Shown here in pieces: positions 39,006 to 47,338 of a stretch of 64,000 bases of DNA; position 1 is the stretch's first letter; each line of letters opens with the position of its first letter. The position numbers and the translations under genes were made by a program. The notes beneath the pieces were generated by a model, which was not told where the DNA came from, made no database searches, and saw only the letters and a program-made list of their open reading frames with translations. Source of the DNA: Candidatus Kapaibacterium sp. (GTDB lineage Bacteria; Bacteroidota; Ignavibacteria; Kapaibacteriales; UBA4661); NCBI GenBank assembly GCA_025358765.1, contig JANYIG010000093.1:1-64000 (forward strand), written 5' to 3'.

Positions 39006-39051
39006 GAAAAATCTTCCTTTTAAGCATAGAAAAATCTTCCTTTTAAGCATA
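39006..39051. repeat. 23-bp tandem duplication (GAAAAATCTTCCTTTTAAGCATA x2)
   Basis: Direct reading. Confidence 0.85.
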
Positions 39052-39111
39052 GAAAAAAATGGCTTTCGGTCACATGATTCGTGAGCAGCAAACGTGCATT
39101 TTTGTACCAGT

Positions 39112-39152
39112 AATTGTTATGGAATTGTTAAGGAGTTGTTAAAAAGTTGTAA
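39112..39152. promoter_or_regulatory. Four 11-bp-phased direct repeats (TTAACA-like boxes on minus strand), possible OmpR/PhoP-type operator
   Basis: AATTGTTA (39112), AATTGTTA (39123), AGTTGTTA (39134), AGTTGTAA (39145), exact 11-bp period. Confidence 0.5.
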
Positions 39153-39254
39153 CGAACTATTCACAGCGTGGTTAATAGCAACACCAAACCACGCGTACAC
39201 TTTTTTCGCACCTTTTCGCATTCACTATTGTTCAACCACTTACGGGAAACCACC

Positions 39255-40685
39255 ATGAAATCGTTTTTTTGCACAGCACTACTATGTGCAGCTCTTTCTC
39301 TTGCTGGATGCGCCACCGATGCTGCATTGCCCATTGATACGAGTGCCGACGCTGACATAGCGTCACGACGCAATCCTAATCCCAACCCACAGCCGAATGG
39401 CGACGAACGGCTTGCCGGCGGTGCAACAACGGTATTTTTGACCGATGAAGATGCCTTCGGACAACCCGCCCCGAATCTATCACCAGCAAGTTTATTACGC
39501 CATAACCAAGGCGATAGCGCTTTCGGTGCGGAGTTTGCTGCGATTGCTTCGGCAGGTCATCCGGGCGGCTTAGGTCCAATTTTTAATCATACTGCCTGCG
39601 AAGGCTGTCATGTAGGCGACGGGCGTGGACGACCAGTTGCTCTAAGCGGCGAGATGAATTCTCTCCTTTTGCGTATTAGTTTGCCGGGTATGGCTGCTCA
39701 CGGCTCGGCGATTGCTGTAACGGGTTTTGGTGGACAAATTCAAGATCAAGCCGTTGCTGGCGTACAGCCCGAAGCGAAATTTTCTATTGTTTATACCGAA
39801 CAACCTGGCTCCTTTGCCGACGGTGCTTCGTATTCACTCCGAATGCCGCAGTATCGTTTGCAAAACACCTATCTACCGTTTCCCGGAGGAGCCTTGATTT
39901 CACCGCGTATTGCCTCGCCAGTGTTCGGTTTGGGTTTGTTAGAAGCAATTAGTGAACAAACAATCCTGTCGTTTGCCGACCCCGACGACCGTAACAATGA
40001 TGGCATTTCCGGCAAAGCAAATTACGTATGGGACGTGCAATCGCAAAAGCTCGTATTGGGGCGGTTCGGATGGAAATCAAATCAGCCCTCGCTGCTTCAA
40101 CAAAACGCCGCCGCTTTTAACGGTGATATGGGTGTAACTACATCGCTATTCCCCGATGAAAGTTCCGCAGGGCAGTTGCAAGCTATAGCAGCACACACGC
40201 CGGAGGTGAACGATGTCACGCTGAACGCCGTCGTGCATTATACGCGGACATTAGGCGTTCCAGCACGTCGCAACACCAACGACCCAACGGTTCAAAAAGG
40301 AAAAGAAATATTTAACGTCGCAAAGTGTGCGAGTTGCCACATTCCCTCAATGCAAACAGGTACAATACAGAATGTGCCGGAAATTTCTAATCAACCGATT
40401 TTCCCTTATACCGATTTGCTCGTACACGATATGGGCGAAGGGCTTACGGACAACCGTTCAGATTTTGCAGCTAATGGGCGTGAATGGCGTACAGCACCGC
40501 TTTGGGGCATTGGGCTGACCAGCACGGTAAACAAGCACACGTTTTTCTTGCACGACGGACGTGCAAGAAGCCTGATGGAAGCTGTTCTCTGGCATGGTGG
40601 CGAAGCAGCTTCGTCACGGGATTATGTGCGTAAATTGCCAAAGCCTGACCGCGAGGCGCTCGTGAAGTTTCTGGAATCGTTGTGA
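39255..40685 (+). CDS. Di-heme oxidoreductase (DUF1111) family lipoprotein
   Basis: Lipobox SLAGC; two CxxCH motifs (CEGCH, CASCH); GLGLLEAISEQTILSFADPDDRNNDGISGKAN. Confidence 0.85.
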   Translation: MKSFFCTALLCAALSLAGCATDAALPIDTSADADIASRRNPNPNPQPNGDERLAGGATTVFLTDEDAFGQPAPNLSPASLLRHNQGDSAFGAEFAAIASAGHPGGLGPIFNHTACEGCHVGDGRGRPVALSGEMNSLLLRISLPGMAAHGSAIAVTGFGGQIQDQAVAGVQPEAKFSIVYTEQPGSFADGASYSLRMPQYRLQNTYLPFPGGALISPRIASPVFGLGLLEAISEQTILSFADPDDRNNDGISGKANYVWDVQSQKLVLGRFGWKSNQPSLLQQNAAAFNGDMGVTTSLFPDESSAGQLQAIAAHTPEVNDVTLNAVVHYTRTLGVPARRNTNDPTVQKGKEIFNVAKCASCHIPSMQTGTIQNVPEISNQPIFPYTDLLVHDMGEGLTDNRSDFAANGREWRTAPLWGIGLTSTVNKHTFFLHDGRARSLMEAVLWHGGEAASSRDYVRKLPKPDREALVKFLESL

Positions 40686-40694
40686 AAGACCCGT

Positions 40695-41651
40695 TTATTC
40701 ACGCGCCTTCCAGCCGTAGGTCACGTATTCGCGGTCGAAGGAGCCATCATCGTAAAGGTTTACGAGGGCGTAGCCGGGATCACATTCTTTCCATGCACCG
40801 CCCCACCAGCCGCCGCTCACGGCACCATTGCAAAAGTAGGTCACGCCCGTGTAATCTACGCGGTCAACAAGGTGTGTGTGTCCGCTCAAGCAAACCTTTA
40901 CGTTCGGGTGCTGCAAAAAAAGCTGTTGCAGTTGAAGACCGTCGGCGTGCATAAGATTCCGTGGAATCGTCCACTCAGCATTTTGGTCGGGTTTGCGAAG
41001 AAAAAACGCTGCCGTCATGCTTAAAATCGGAATGTGGGAGAGAATTAAAATCGGCGTTTCACGTTTGACGGCGTTCAGTTCGCCACGGAGCCATTCGTAC
41101 TGTTCGCCGTCAAGCCGCGCCTCGTAGCCAGCATTTCCACGCGATTGTGTGCTATCAAGCACAATAAAATGCCAGCCAGCTTGTGCAAAACTGTAATATC
41201 GATTGGGCAGAGCCAACACGTCTTGCGCCCAGCGTTTGCCGTAAAGCGGTTCCGTACCTAATGCGCCGCTTTTGGTCTGAATCCAGCCCCAAGCGTCATG
41301 ATTGCCCAAACAATGCTTGACGGAGAACGCATTTTCGTCTTTTAGCACTTTCGTAAATAAATCCCATTGGGTTTTTACACGGCTTGCAGGCTGTTCGAGT
41401 GAGTCCATGATGGAGTCGCCGCCATTGAGAATGAGTTCAGGTTTATCAGACAGAGAGCGAAGGTGTTGTAAACACGCCGCCATACCAAGCCCTGCGCCAC
41501 GTTCGGGCTGCACGTGGATATCCGTAATGTGGGCGATGCGAAGAACACGCTTGCGCTCAATCTTAGATTCATTTGTCGGAGTCGCTCCAACAATCGTGCT
41601 TGCAGCCAAGGCAGTACCGGCATTTGCGAGAAATATGCGACGAGAGTTCAT
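40695..41651 (-). CDS. Metallophosphoesterase (calcineurin-like), possible Tat-type signal
   Basis: MNSRRIFLANAGTALAAS; IAHITDIHVQP, LNGGDSIMD, CLGNHDAWG, LSGHTHLVD. Confidence 0.87.
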   Translation of the reverse strand: MNSRRIFLANAGTALAASTIVGATPTNESKIERKRVLRIAHITDIHVQPERGAGLGMAACLQHLRSLSDKPELILNGGDSIMDSLEQPASRVKTQWDLFTKVLKDENAFSVKHCLGNHDAWGWIQTKSGALGTEPLYGKRWAQDVLALPNRYYSFAQAGWHFIVLDSTQSRGNAGYEARLDGEQYEWLRGELNAVKRETPILILSHIPILSMTAAFFLRKPDQNAEWTIPRNLMHADGLQLQQLFLQHPNVKVCLSGHTHLVDRVDYTGVTYFCNGAVSGGWWGGAWKECDPGYALVNLYDDGSFDREYVTYGWKARE

Positions 41652-41722
41652 AGCTTTTGTAGGATGTTATGAATGGAAGATATTTTCCGAAAACTTACCA
41701 CTCATGCAGCAAACTTCAAAAT

Positions 41723-42928
41723 CTACTCATATCGCAGCGCCTCGGACGGCTGAATACGGCTTGCCAACATGCTTGGATACAAACCGCATAACGCCGTGAT
41801 TCCGTACATAATGCTCATAGCAAGCACCATACTTGCCGCATACACACTGGCATCAACAAGATCCAAAAACCCCACAAGCGGCAGTTGTAAAAGCAACACA
41901 ACACCAGCTATAAGCGCAAAAGTCGTGATAATGAGCAGTTCGCCTAACACAAAAAAATGGACATCACCGTATGTTGCCCCGAACGCCCGTCGTACACCGA
42001 TTTCTCGTGTACGCCGCGTAACACTTTGCCACACAATACCCACTAAGCCAAGCGCTACCATTAGCAGGAGGAAACCCACCACCAAACCAAGCAGAACAAA
42101 CGGAATCATCACGTTTTTTAGAGTAGAATCGTGCGATTCTTGGAGTGGCGTGATCCGGTATGACCAGTCCTTAACCGTTGCTTGGAGTGTTTTGACGAGT
42201 GTTTCTTCAAAGGCGGCTGTCGTTCCTGATCGAAGTTTGAGCATGAGATTGTGCGGTACGTGAAACGATGCGGTATCGTTCATATTAATTCGTTCTGCCA
42301 TAAAAAGGCTGGGTCTCGGAAGCTCACCATTTTTGCGAAAGTCGGTAATTACTCCCACCACACGCCGCTCTTTTTCGCCCGGCTCCGGTTTGTACAAGGG
42401 TTTTCCAAGAGGGCTTTCGCTACCAAATCCAGCCGCGCAGAGGCGTTCGTTAATGATTACCGGAATCCAGTTCTGCCCATCATCGCTTGGATTGAACCAG
42501 CGTCCATTGGTGAGTTGGAGGTTCATAACGTCCTTGAAACTGTCGGTCACTTCGTTTATATCCATCCTTAGTTGTTTGCCGTTGATAGTATAGTTGCCCC
42601 CTTTCCCACTATTACTAAAAGGCACCGTGAAGCTTGCCGTCACATTCTCTACCTCGCTGAGGGTTTGCGCGGAACGTATCAAACGTCGTAAACGTTCAGT
42701 TTGTTCGGCGGAAGGTTTGTCGCCCTGCTCTTTTCGGTCAATCTCTACTTGCCAGACGTTAGCGTAGGAAAAACCAAGCGGTTTATTGTAATTGCTCCAA
42801 AAGAAAAGCGATAGTGCTGTCACACCGTAGAGTGCCAGAAATGCGATAAAGAGTTCAAGCATAATCAGGGCATTGCTGCGTTTGCGATTCCACACGAGTT
42901 TAAACAGATGAGCGGTTGTTGCTATCAT
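41723..42928 (-). CDS. ABC transporter permease (MacB_PCD/FtsX family)
   Basis: N-terminal TM + periplasmic domain; TRRTREIGVRRAFGATYGDVHFFVLGELLIITTFAL. Confidence 0.85.
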   Translation of the reverse strand: MIATTAHLFKLVWNRKRSNALIMLELFIAFLALYGVTALSLFFWSNYNKPLGFSYANVWQVEIDRKEQGDKPSAEQTERLRRLIRSAQTLSEVENVTASFTVPFSNSGKGGNYTINGKQLRMDINEVTDSFKDVMNLQLTNGRWFNPSDDGQNWIPVIINERLCAAGFGSESPLGKPLYKPEPGEKERRVVGVITDFRKNGELPRPSLFMAERINMNDTASFHVPHNLMLKLRSGTTAAFEETLVKTLQATVKDWSYRITPLQESHDSTLKNVMIPFVLLGLVVGFLLLMVALGLVGIVWQSVTRRTREIGVRRAFGATYGDVHFFVLGELLIITTFALIAGVVLLLQLPLVGFLDLVDASVYAASMVLAMSIMYGITALCGLYPSMLASRIQPSEALRYE

Positions 42929-42930
42929 TA

Positions 42931-44184
42931 TTATACGCCTCCCTTCAAGGCTTGTACGGGGTTGAGGCGCGACATCTTCCATGCCGGATATACGCCGGAG
43001 AATAACCCAAAAAATGTTATGATACACATCCCATAAAAAAAGATGCGTCCGTTTATATGAAAATCACCTTTGCCGTAAGGTATAATCTGAACGGTGTTCA
43101 AGAAGTGAAGCACCGCTATCGAAAGGATAAAGCCTATGAGTCCACCACACAGCGTCAGCACAAGGTTTTCCGTCACAAATTGCCCGACAAGTGTCACGCG
43201 GGAAGCGCCAAATGCTTTACGAACGCCAATTTCCGATGCTCGCTCCATAATACGGCTCACATTCAAGTTTACGAGATTGATGGCTGGAAGCAGCATAAAT
43301 AGGAGCATCAGCGTGAAGAAGATTGCGACTAAACGCTCTACATGTGTGTCGAACTCCGGAGCCTGAAACATCATGCGAGCAATACTCTCCAGCACAGTAT
43401 CCGCCCCACCATAGAGTTGATTGTATTCCTTCGGGTCGGGAAATTGAGCATGTTTGAGTGCTTCCCGAAACTCCGCTTTAATGGCAGGGAAATCGCCTGC
43501 ATTTTTTGCTAAAATTATTGCCTGAAAGCCACCCATAAGCTCGTTTTTATAGGTAGTGGATTTTGAAGTGCTGATAGGAACCCATATATCGGCAAATGGC
43601 GTAAAACGATACACGGGAACATCCGGCACAACGCCAACAACACGAAAACGCTGCCCATCTATTTCGATGGTTTTACCGACGGCATTTGCCTCGCCGAAGT
43701 AGCGTTCACGCAACGATTTCGAGATAACAGCAACAAAATTTGCATTTTTTTCATCGTCAGCTGTAAACGCAGCACCTTCCAAAAACTGAAAATCTAATAT
43801 TTGCCAGAACTCGCCATCGGTATATTTGAAACCAACGTCAAACTTACTGCCATTTTTATATGCTGCCACCCAATAAGCTTCAGCGCTCAAAATGGAAACT
43901 TTTTCTGCGCTTGGCAGTGTGCGGACATATTTGTCGAGTAAACCGTAACCTGCCGGACCTTGCCACGTGTTTTTGCCATCTGGACTCATCATAACCATGT
44001 CTCGTACACCCAATGTGCGTTCAAGGTTCGTTTCTGGTGGGTAGCCGTTCACAATGCTATCCAGCAATGCCGTTACGACGAGTAACACGGCTAAGGTAAA
44101 GCTGATTCCAAACAGACTGACGAAAGTGAAAAACTTCCGCCGCCGGAGAACAGCCAGAGCGAGTTTGAGATAGTTTGCGAGCAT
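42931..44184 (-). CDS. ABC transporter permease (MacB_PCD/FtsX family)
   Basis: RRRKFFTFVSLFGISFTLAVLLV; RIMERASEIGVRKAFGASRVTLVGQFVTENLVLTL. Confidence 0.87.
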   Translation of the reverse strand: MLANYLKLALAVLRRRKFFTFVSLFGISFTLAVLLVVTALLDSIVNGYPPETNLERTLGVRDMVMMSPDGKNTWQGPAGYGLLDKYVRTLPSAEKVSILSAEAYWVAAYKNGSKFDVGFKYTDGEFWQILDFQFLEGAAFTADDEKNANFVAVISKSLRERYFGEANAVGKTIEIDGQRFRVVGVVPDVPVYRFTPFADIWVPISTSKSTTYKNELMGGFQAIILAKNAGDFPAIKAEFREALKHAQFPDPKEYNQLYGGADTVLESIARMMFQAPEFDTHVERLVAIFFTLMLLFMLLPAINLVNLNVSRIMERASEIGVRKAFGASRVTLVGQFVTENLVLTLCGGLIGFILSIAVLHFLNTVQIIPYGKGDFHINGRIFFYGMCIITFFGLFSGVYPAWKMSRLNPVQALKGGV

Positions 44185-44852
44185 TATTGCACCTGCCTTC
44201 CGTCAAAAATCCGAATCGTCCTGTCCGTCTGTGTTGCAAGGCGCTCATCGTGCGTGACCATTGCAATCGTTGTCCCGCGCTTTTGATTCAGCTCGTGCAA
44301 AATGCTCATAATTTCCTCGCTCATGGCGCTATCAAGATTCCCAGTCGGCTCATCGGCAAGTAGCAACGAGGGTTTACCTACGATTGCTCGTGCAATAGCT
44401 ACGCGCTGCTGTTGTCCGCCTGAAAGCTGCGTCGGAAAATGTTTCGTGCGCGAGGTAAGCCCAACGGCATCCAATGCTTCCAACGCGAGTTTGCGCCGCT
44501 CGGAGCCGCTTAAACCCTTGCGGTATAAAAGCGGAATTTCCACGTTATCCACCACGCGCAAATCACTAATCAAATGGAATGACTGAAAAATAAAGCCGAT
44601 TTCGCGGTTCCGCACCTGCGCCAGTTCTTTGTCGCGGAAGGATTGAAGAGGCTTGCCGTGCAGTGCAATCGTGCCTGCTGTCGGCTCGTCTAACAAACCT
44701 AACATGTTCAAAAGCGTAGATTTACCGGAGCCGGATGGTCCCATTATCGAAACAAATTCGCCTTGTTGTACCGCAACATTGATGTTCGACAGTGCAACGG
44801 TTTCGAGCGAGTCGGTACGATAGACCTTTTCGATATGTTCAAGTTGTATCAT
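44184..44852 (-). CDS. ABC transporter ATP-binding protein (LolD/MacB-type)
   Basis: [55 protein letters not shown]. Confidence 0.93.
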   Translation of the reverse strand: MIQLEHIEKVYRTDSLETVALSNINVAVQQGEFVSIMGPSGSGKSTLLNMLGLLDEPTAGTIALHGKPLQSFRDKELAQVRNREIGFIFQSFHLISDLRVVDNVEIPLLYRKGLSGSERRKLALEALDAVGLTSRTKHFPTQLSGGQQQRVAIARAIVGKPSLLLADEPTGNLDSAMSEEIMSILHELNQKRGTTIAMVTHDERLATQTDRTIRIFDGRQVQ

Positions 44853-44861
44853 AGTAATTGA

Positions 44862-44896
44862 GAATGAAGAATGAAGAATGAAGAATGAAGAATTGA
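44862..44896. repeat. Heptanucleotide tandem repeat (GAATGAA x4 + variant GAATTGA)
   Basis: Direct reading; 10 bp upstream of the ABC ATPase start codon. Confidence 0.85.
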
Positions 44897-44992
44897 GAGC
44901 TAAGTTTGTAATCAATAATTTTCCGGTACAATCTTGTGAACAAGGTAGCATGCTGCCTTGTTGTCTATACTGCATTACTTTTACCGAAGAAC

Positions 44993-46252
44993 TTAATTTC
45001 TAATTTTGAGGGTTTTTAAATGAAGATGTTCTTGCATATCGGAAATTATCACTTCATCACCTGATTGTAAGCCTTCTACCACTTCGTAATAATCGGCATT
45101 CGAGATACCCAGAGTTGCCAAACGCCGCTCTGCAACCTGCGTACCGCCGTCGTTCACGACAACAAACACTTCCTGCCGCCCTTCGCCCCGCGCAAAAGCT
45201 CCTTTTTTGATGCGAAGAACATTGTTTTTTTGTGCCGTAACAACGTACACATCCACACGCAGGTTTGAACGCAAGGCAGAATGTGACTTCTCGGTGAGAG
45301 CAACGGCAAATTTCACCACGCCGTTTTCTATTGCGGGCTGAATCGTGGCAATAATGCCCTCTATGTATTGTTCACCCGCTTTGATTTTTACGAGCATTCC
45401 AACTGCCAACCGTGACCGGTGTACGTCAGACACCTGAGCATCCACGCGGAACGTGGATAAATCCGCCACTTTTGCCATCACATCTCCTTTGTGCAGCGTA
45501 GAGCCTTCCGTCTGTACTATCCACGTCACAATACCCGCGTGTTCAGCCTTCGCGCTTACCCGCTCTAATTCTTGTTGCGACTGAATTTTTTCTTTATTGA
45601 GCATCGCGATTTCGAGCGCAATGCCTTCCTGTTGTAAGCGTGATGCGGTCTGTGCATTACGTTGTTCCTTGAGCAGCGCATCAAGTTCGTCTTTTGCTTT
45701 GCTGTATTGGATGGCGAATTGGTTGAGGTCGGTGCGCGAGACATAATTTTTCTCGAAGAGCCGTTGATTTTGCTCGTACCTATTGCTATCAGATTCTATT
45801 TCACGCCGTTTAATGCGAATATCATTATCGAATTTGATAAGTCGTGCTTCGAGCGTTGCGCCAAGTTGTGCCTGTTGGTTAGCTTTGAGTGCAATGTTAT
45901 CCTTGAGTTTGTCGAGCGCCAGTGCCGATGCACCTGCATCTAACATCAGGATGGATTCACCACGCCCGACGCTGTCGCCCGCATGTTTGAGAATACGTAG
46001 CACACGTGCCTCTACGGGGCTTGTTATCACGGCATCAAATTCGGGGACGACCGTACCGGAGGCATCAATCGCACCTTCCACGTTACCGCGCTCTATCACC
46101 GCCGTGCGAATGCGACTTCGCTCTAATGTTGGTGCTAACCAGCCAGCGCCCCACGCGATTGCCGTGAACACTAGCACAAGCGGCACGGCAATTTTGATCG
46201 CAAGTACCCATCGGCGTTTGCGGAGGGTTTCGAGTGAAAATTCTCTGTCCAT
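44993..46252 (-). CDS. HlyD/RND-type periplasmic adaptor subunit
   Basis: Single N-terminal TM; VIERGNVEGAIDASGTVVPEFDAVITSPVEARVLRILKHAGDSVGRGESILMLD; coiled-coil hairpin; AGIVTWIVQTEGSTLHKGDVMAKVADLS. Confidence 0.88.
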   Translation of the reverse strand: MDREFSLETLRKRRWVLAIKIAVPLVLVFTAIAWGAGWLAPTLERSRIRTAVIERGNVEGAIDASGTVVPEFDAVITSPVEARVLRILKHAGDSVGRGESILMLDAGASALALDKLKDNIALKANQQAQLGATLEARLIKFDNDIRIKRREIESDSNRYEQNQRLFEKNYVSRTDLNQFAIQYSKAKDELDALLKEQRNAQTASRLQQEGIALEIAMLNKEKIQSQQELERVSAKAEHAGIVTWIVQTEGSTLHKGDVMAKVADLSTFRVDAQVSDVHRSRLAVGMLVKIKAGEQYIEGIIATIQPAIENGVVKFAVALTEKSHSALRSNLRVDVYVVTAQKNNVLRIKKGAFARGEGRQEVFVVVNDGGTQVAERRLATLGISNADYYEVVEGLQSGDEVIISDMQEHLHLKTLKIRN

Positions 46253-46544
46253 CGAGTTGTTAAGGTTCGGGTTGTAGTTTGTATATTTCAGGCAGATTTA
46301 TCAAGAAGTGTACCAGTTGTGAAGAGTGTGATTTTATGCGGCTTGCAGGGGAATCCGGCACGTGAAATGTACGTGAAATGTGTCCGAAATCGGACGCGGT
46401 CGTCCGTTTGTGGTCTGCAAGGATACCGTGTACGCCCCGTTGTGAACTTTTCTATTGAAACAATCTGGAAAAATCCGTAGATTGAAATGTATGTTCGCTG
46501 TGAGCGTTGCTCTTGAAGCGGACAGTCACAAACCAAACGTAACG

Positions 46545-46832
46545 ATGAAAACAGTGCGTGTAACTATCGGTGGTCAAGACTACAATCTCCGAAGCGACGA
46601 TGAAACGAAAGTTCGTTCCATCGCTGGCAACGTGGATACGCAAATGCGTCAAATCCAGAGCGCAAGCAAAGAACAATCCACCGCAACGCTTTCGATACTC
46701 ACGGCTCTTAATATCGCTGAAAAAGAATACGAATCCCGCAAACAACAGCAGACAGACACCCAATATCTCGTTTCTGAGGTTGAACAAATGGTCGCGTTTC
46801 TCCGACAGTCGTACGCGGAGACTATTCTCTGA
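46545..46832 (+). CDS. zapA: Cell division protein ZapA
   Basis: MKTVRVTIGGQDYNLRSDDETKVRSIAGNVDTQMRQIQ; ILTALNIAEKEYE. Confidence 0.8.
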   Translation: MKTVRVTIGGQDYNLRSDDETKVRSIAGNVDTQMRQIQSASKEQSTATLSILTALNIAEKEYESRKQQQTDTQYLVSEVEQMVAFLRQSYAETIL

Positions 46833-47015
46833 CGAACGTCATAAATGTACCGAACCAGCGCATGATTCCTGTCCTGACTCTGCTGCACGTTAATGAGATG
46901 AAAAGAGTTAATAGAAGTTGATGGAAAGAGTTGTTGCAAGACAGATGTACACGTTTTTTCGTTCTTTGAACCTAATCTCAATATAGCCGTATCGGTTCAT
47001 CGTTACACTCGCTAT

Positions 47016-47204
47016 ATAAGAACTTACAAATTATATCGATTAGGGAATTCTGCTCTGACTATAAATTGCAGGCCTCACCTCATCTTCGGATGATGGAAAT
47101 TTCGTCCGAACACCCGCAATATGCGCTTCTTCGGGTCAAACGGGGTTCAGTGGAAGCAAAATATAGACAGGCGTTTACCCGCTGTGTCACTAAGGAGTTC
47201 TTAT
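47016..47204 (+). ncRNA. ssrS: Probable 6S RNA
   Basis: ~189-nt noncoding segment between zapA and rny; closing stem ATAAGAACT/AGTTCTTAT; inner stem CTATAaaTTGC/GCAAaaTATAG; small 3' bubble hairpin ACAGgCG..CGCTGT; UUCG hairpin TCATC-TTCG-GATGA. Confidence 0.55.
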
Positions 47205-47338
47205 CATGCCTTAAAGCCCTTTATTGGGGGCGATGAATTGTTACGGCTTTTTTATGTCCGATATTGACAACACCTCATATTTGCCTCATATATTATGTTC
47301 ACATTTCCTAAAGAAACCAAGATTGGAGAATTTTATTT

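Noticed and set aside
46253-46544. Sigma-54 promoter for the exporter operon
   Set aside because: Closest matches (e.g. complement of TGCAAGGATACCGTGTA) have wrong spacing between the -24 GG and -12 GC elements
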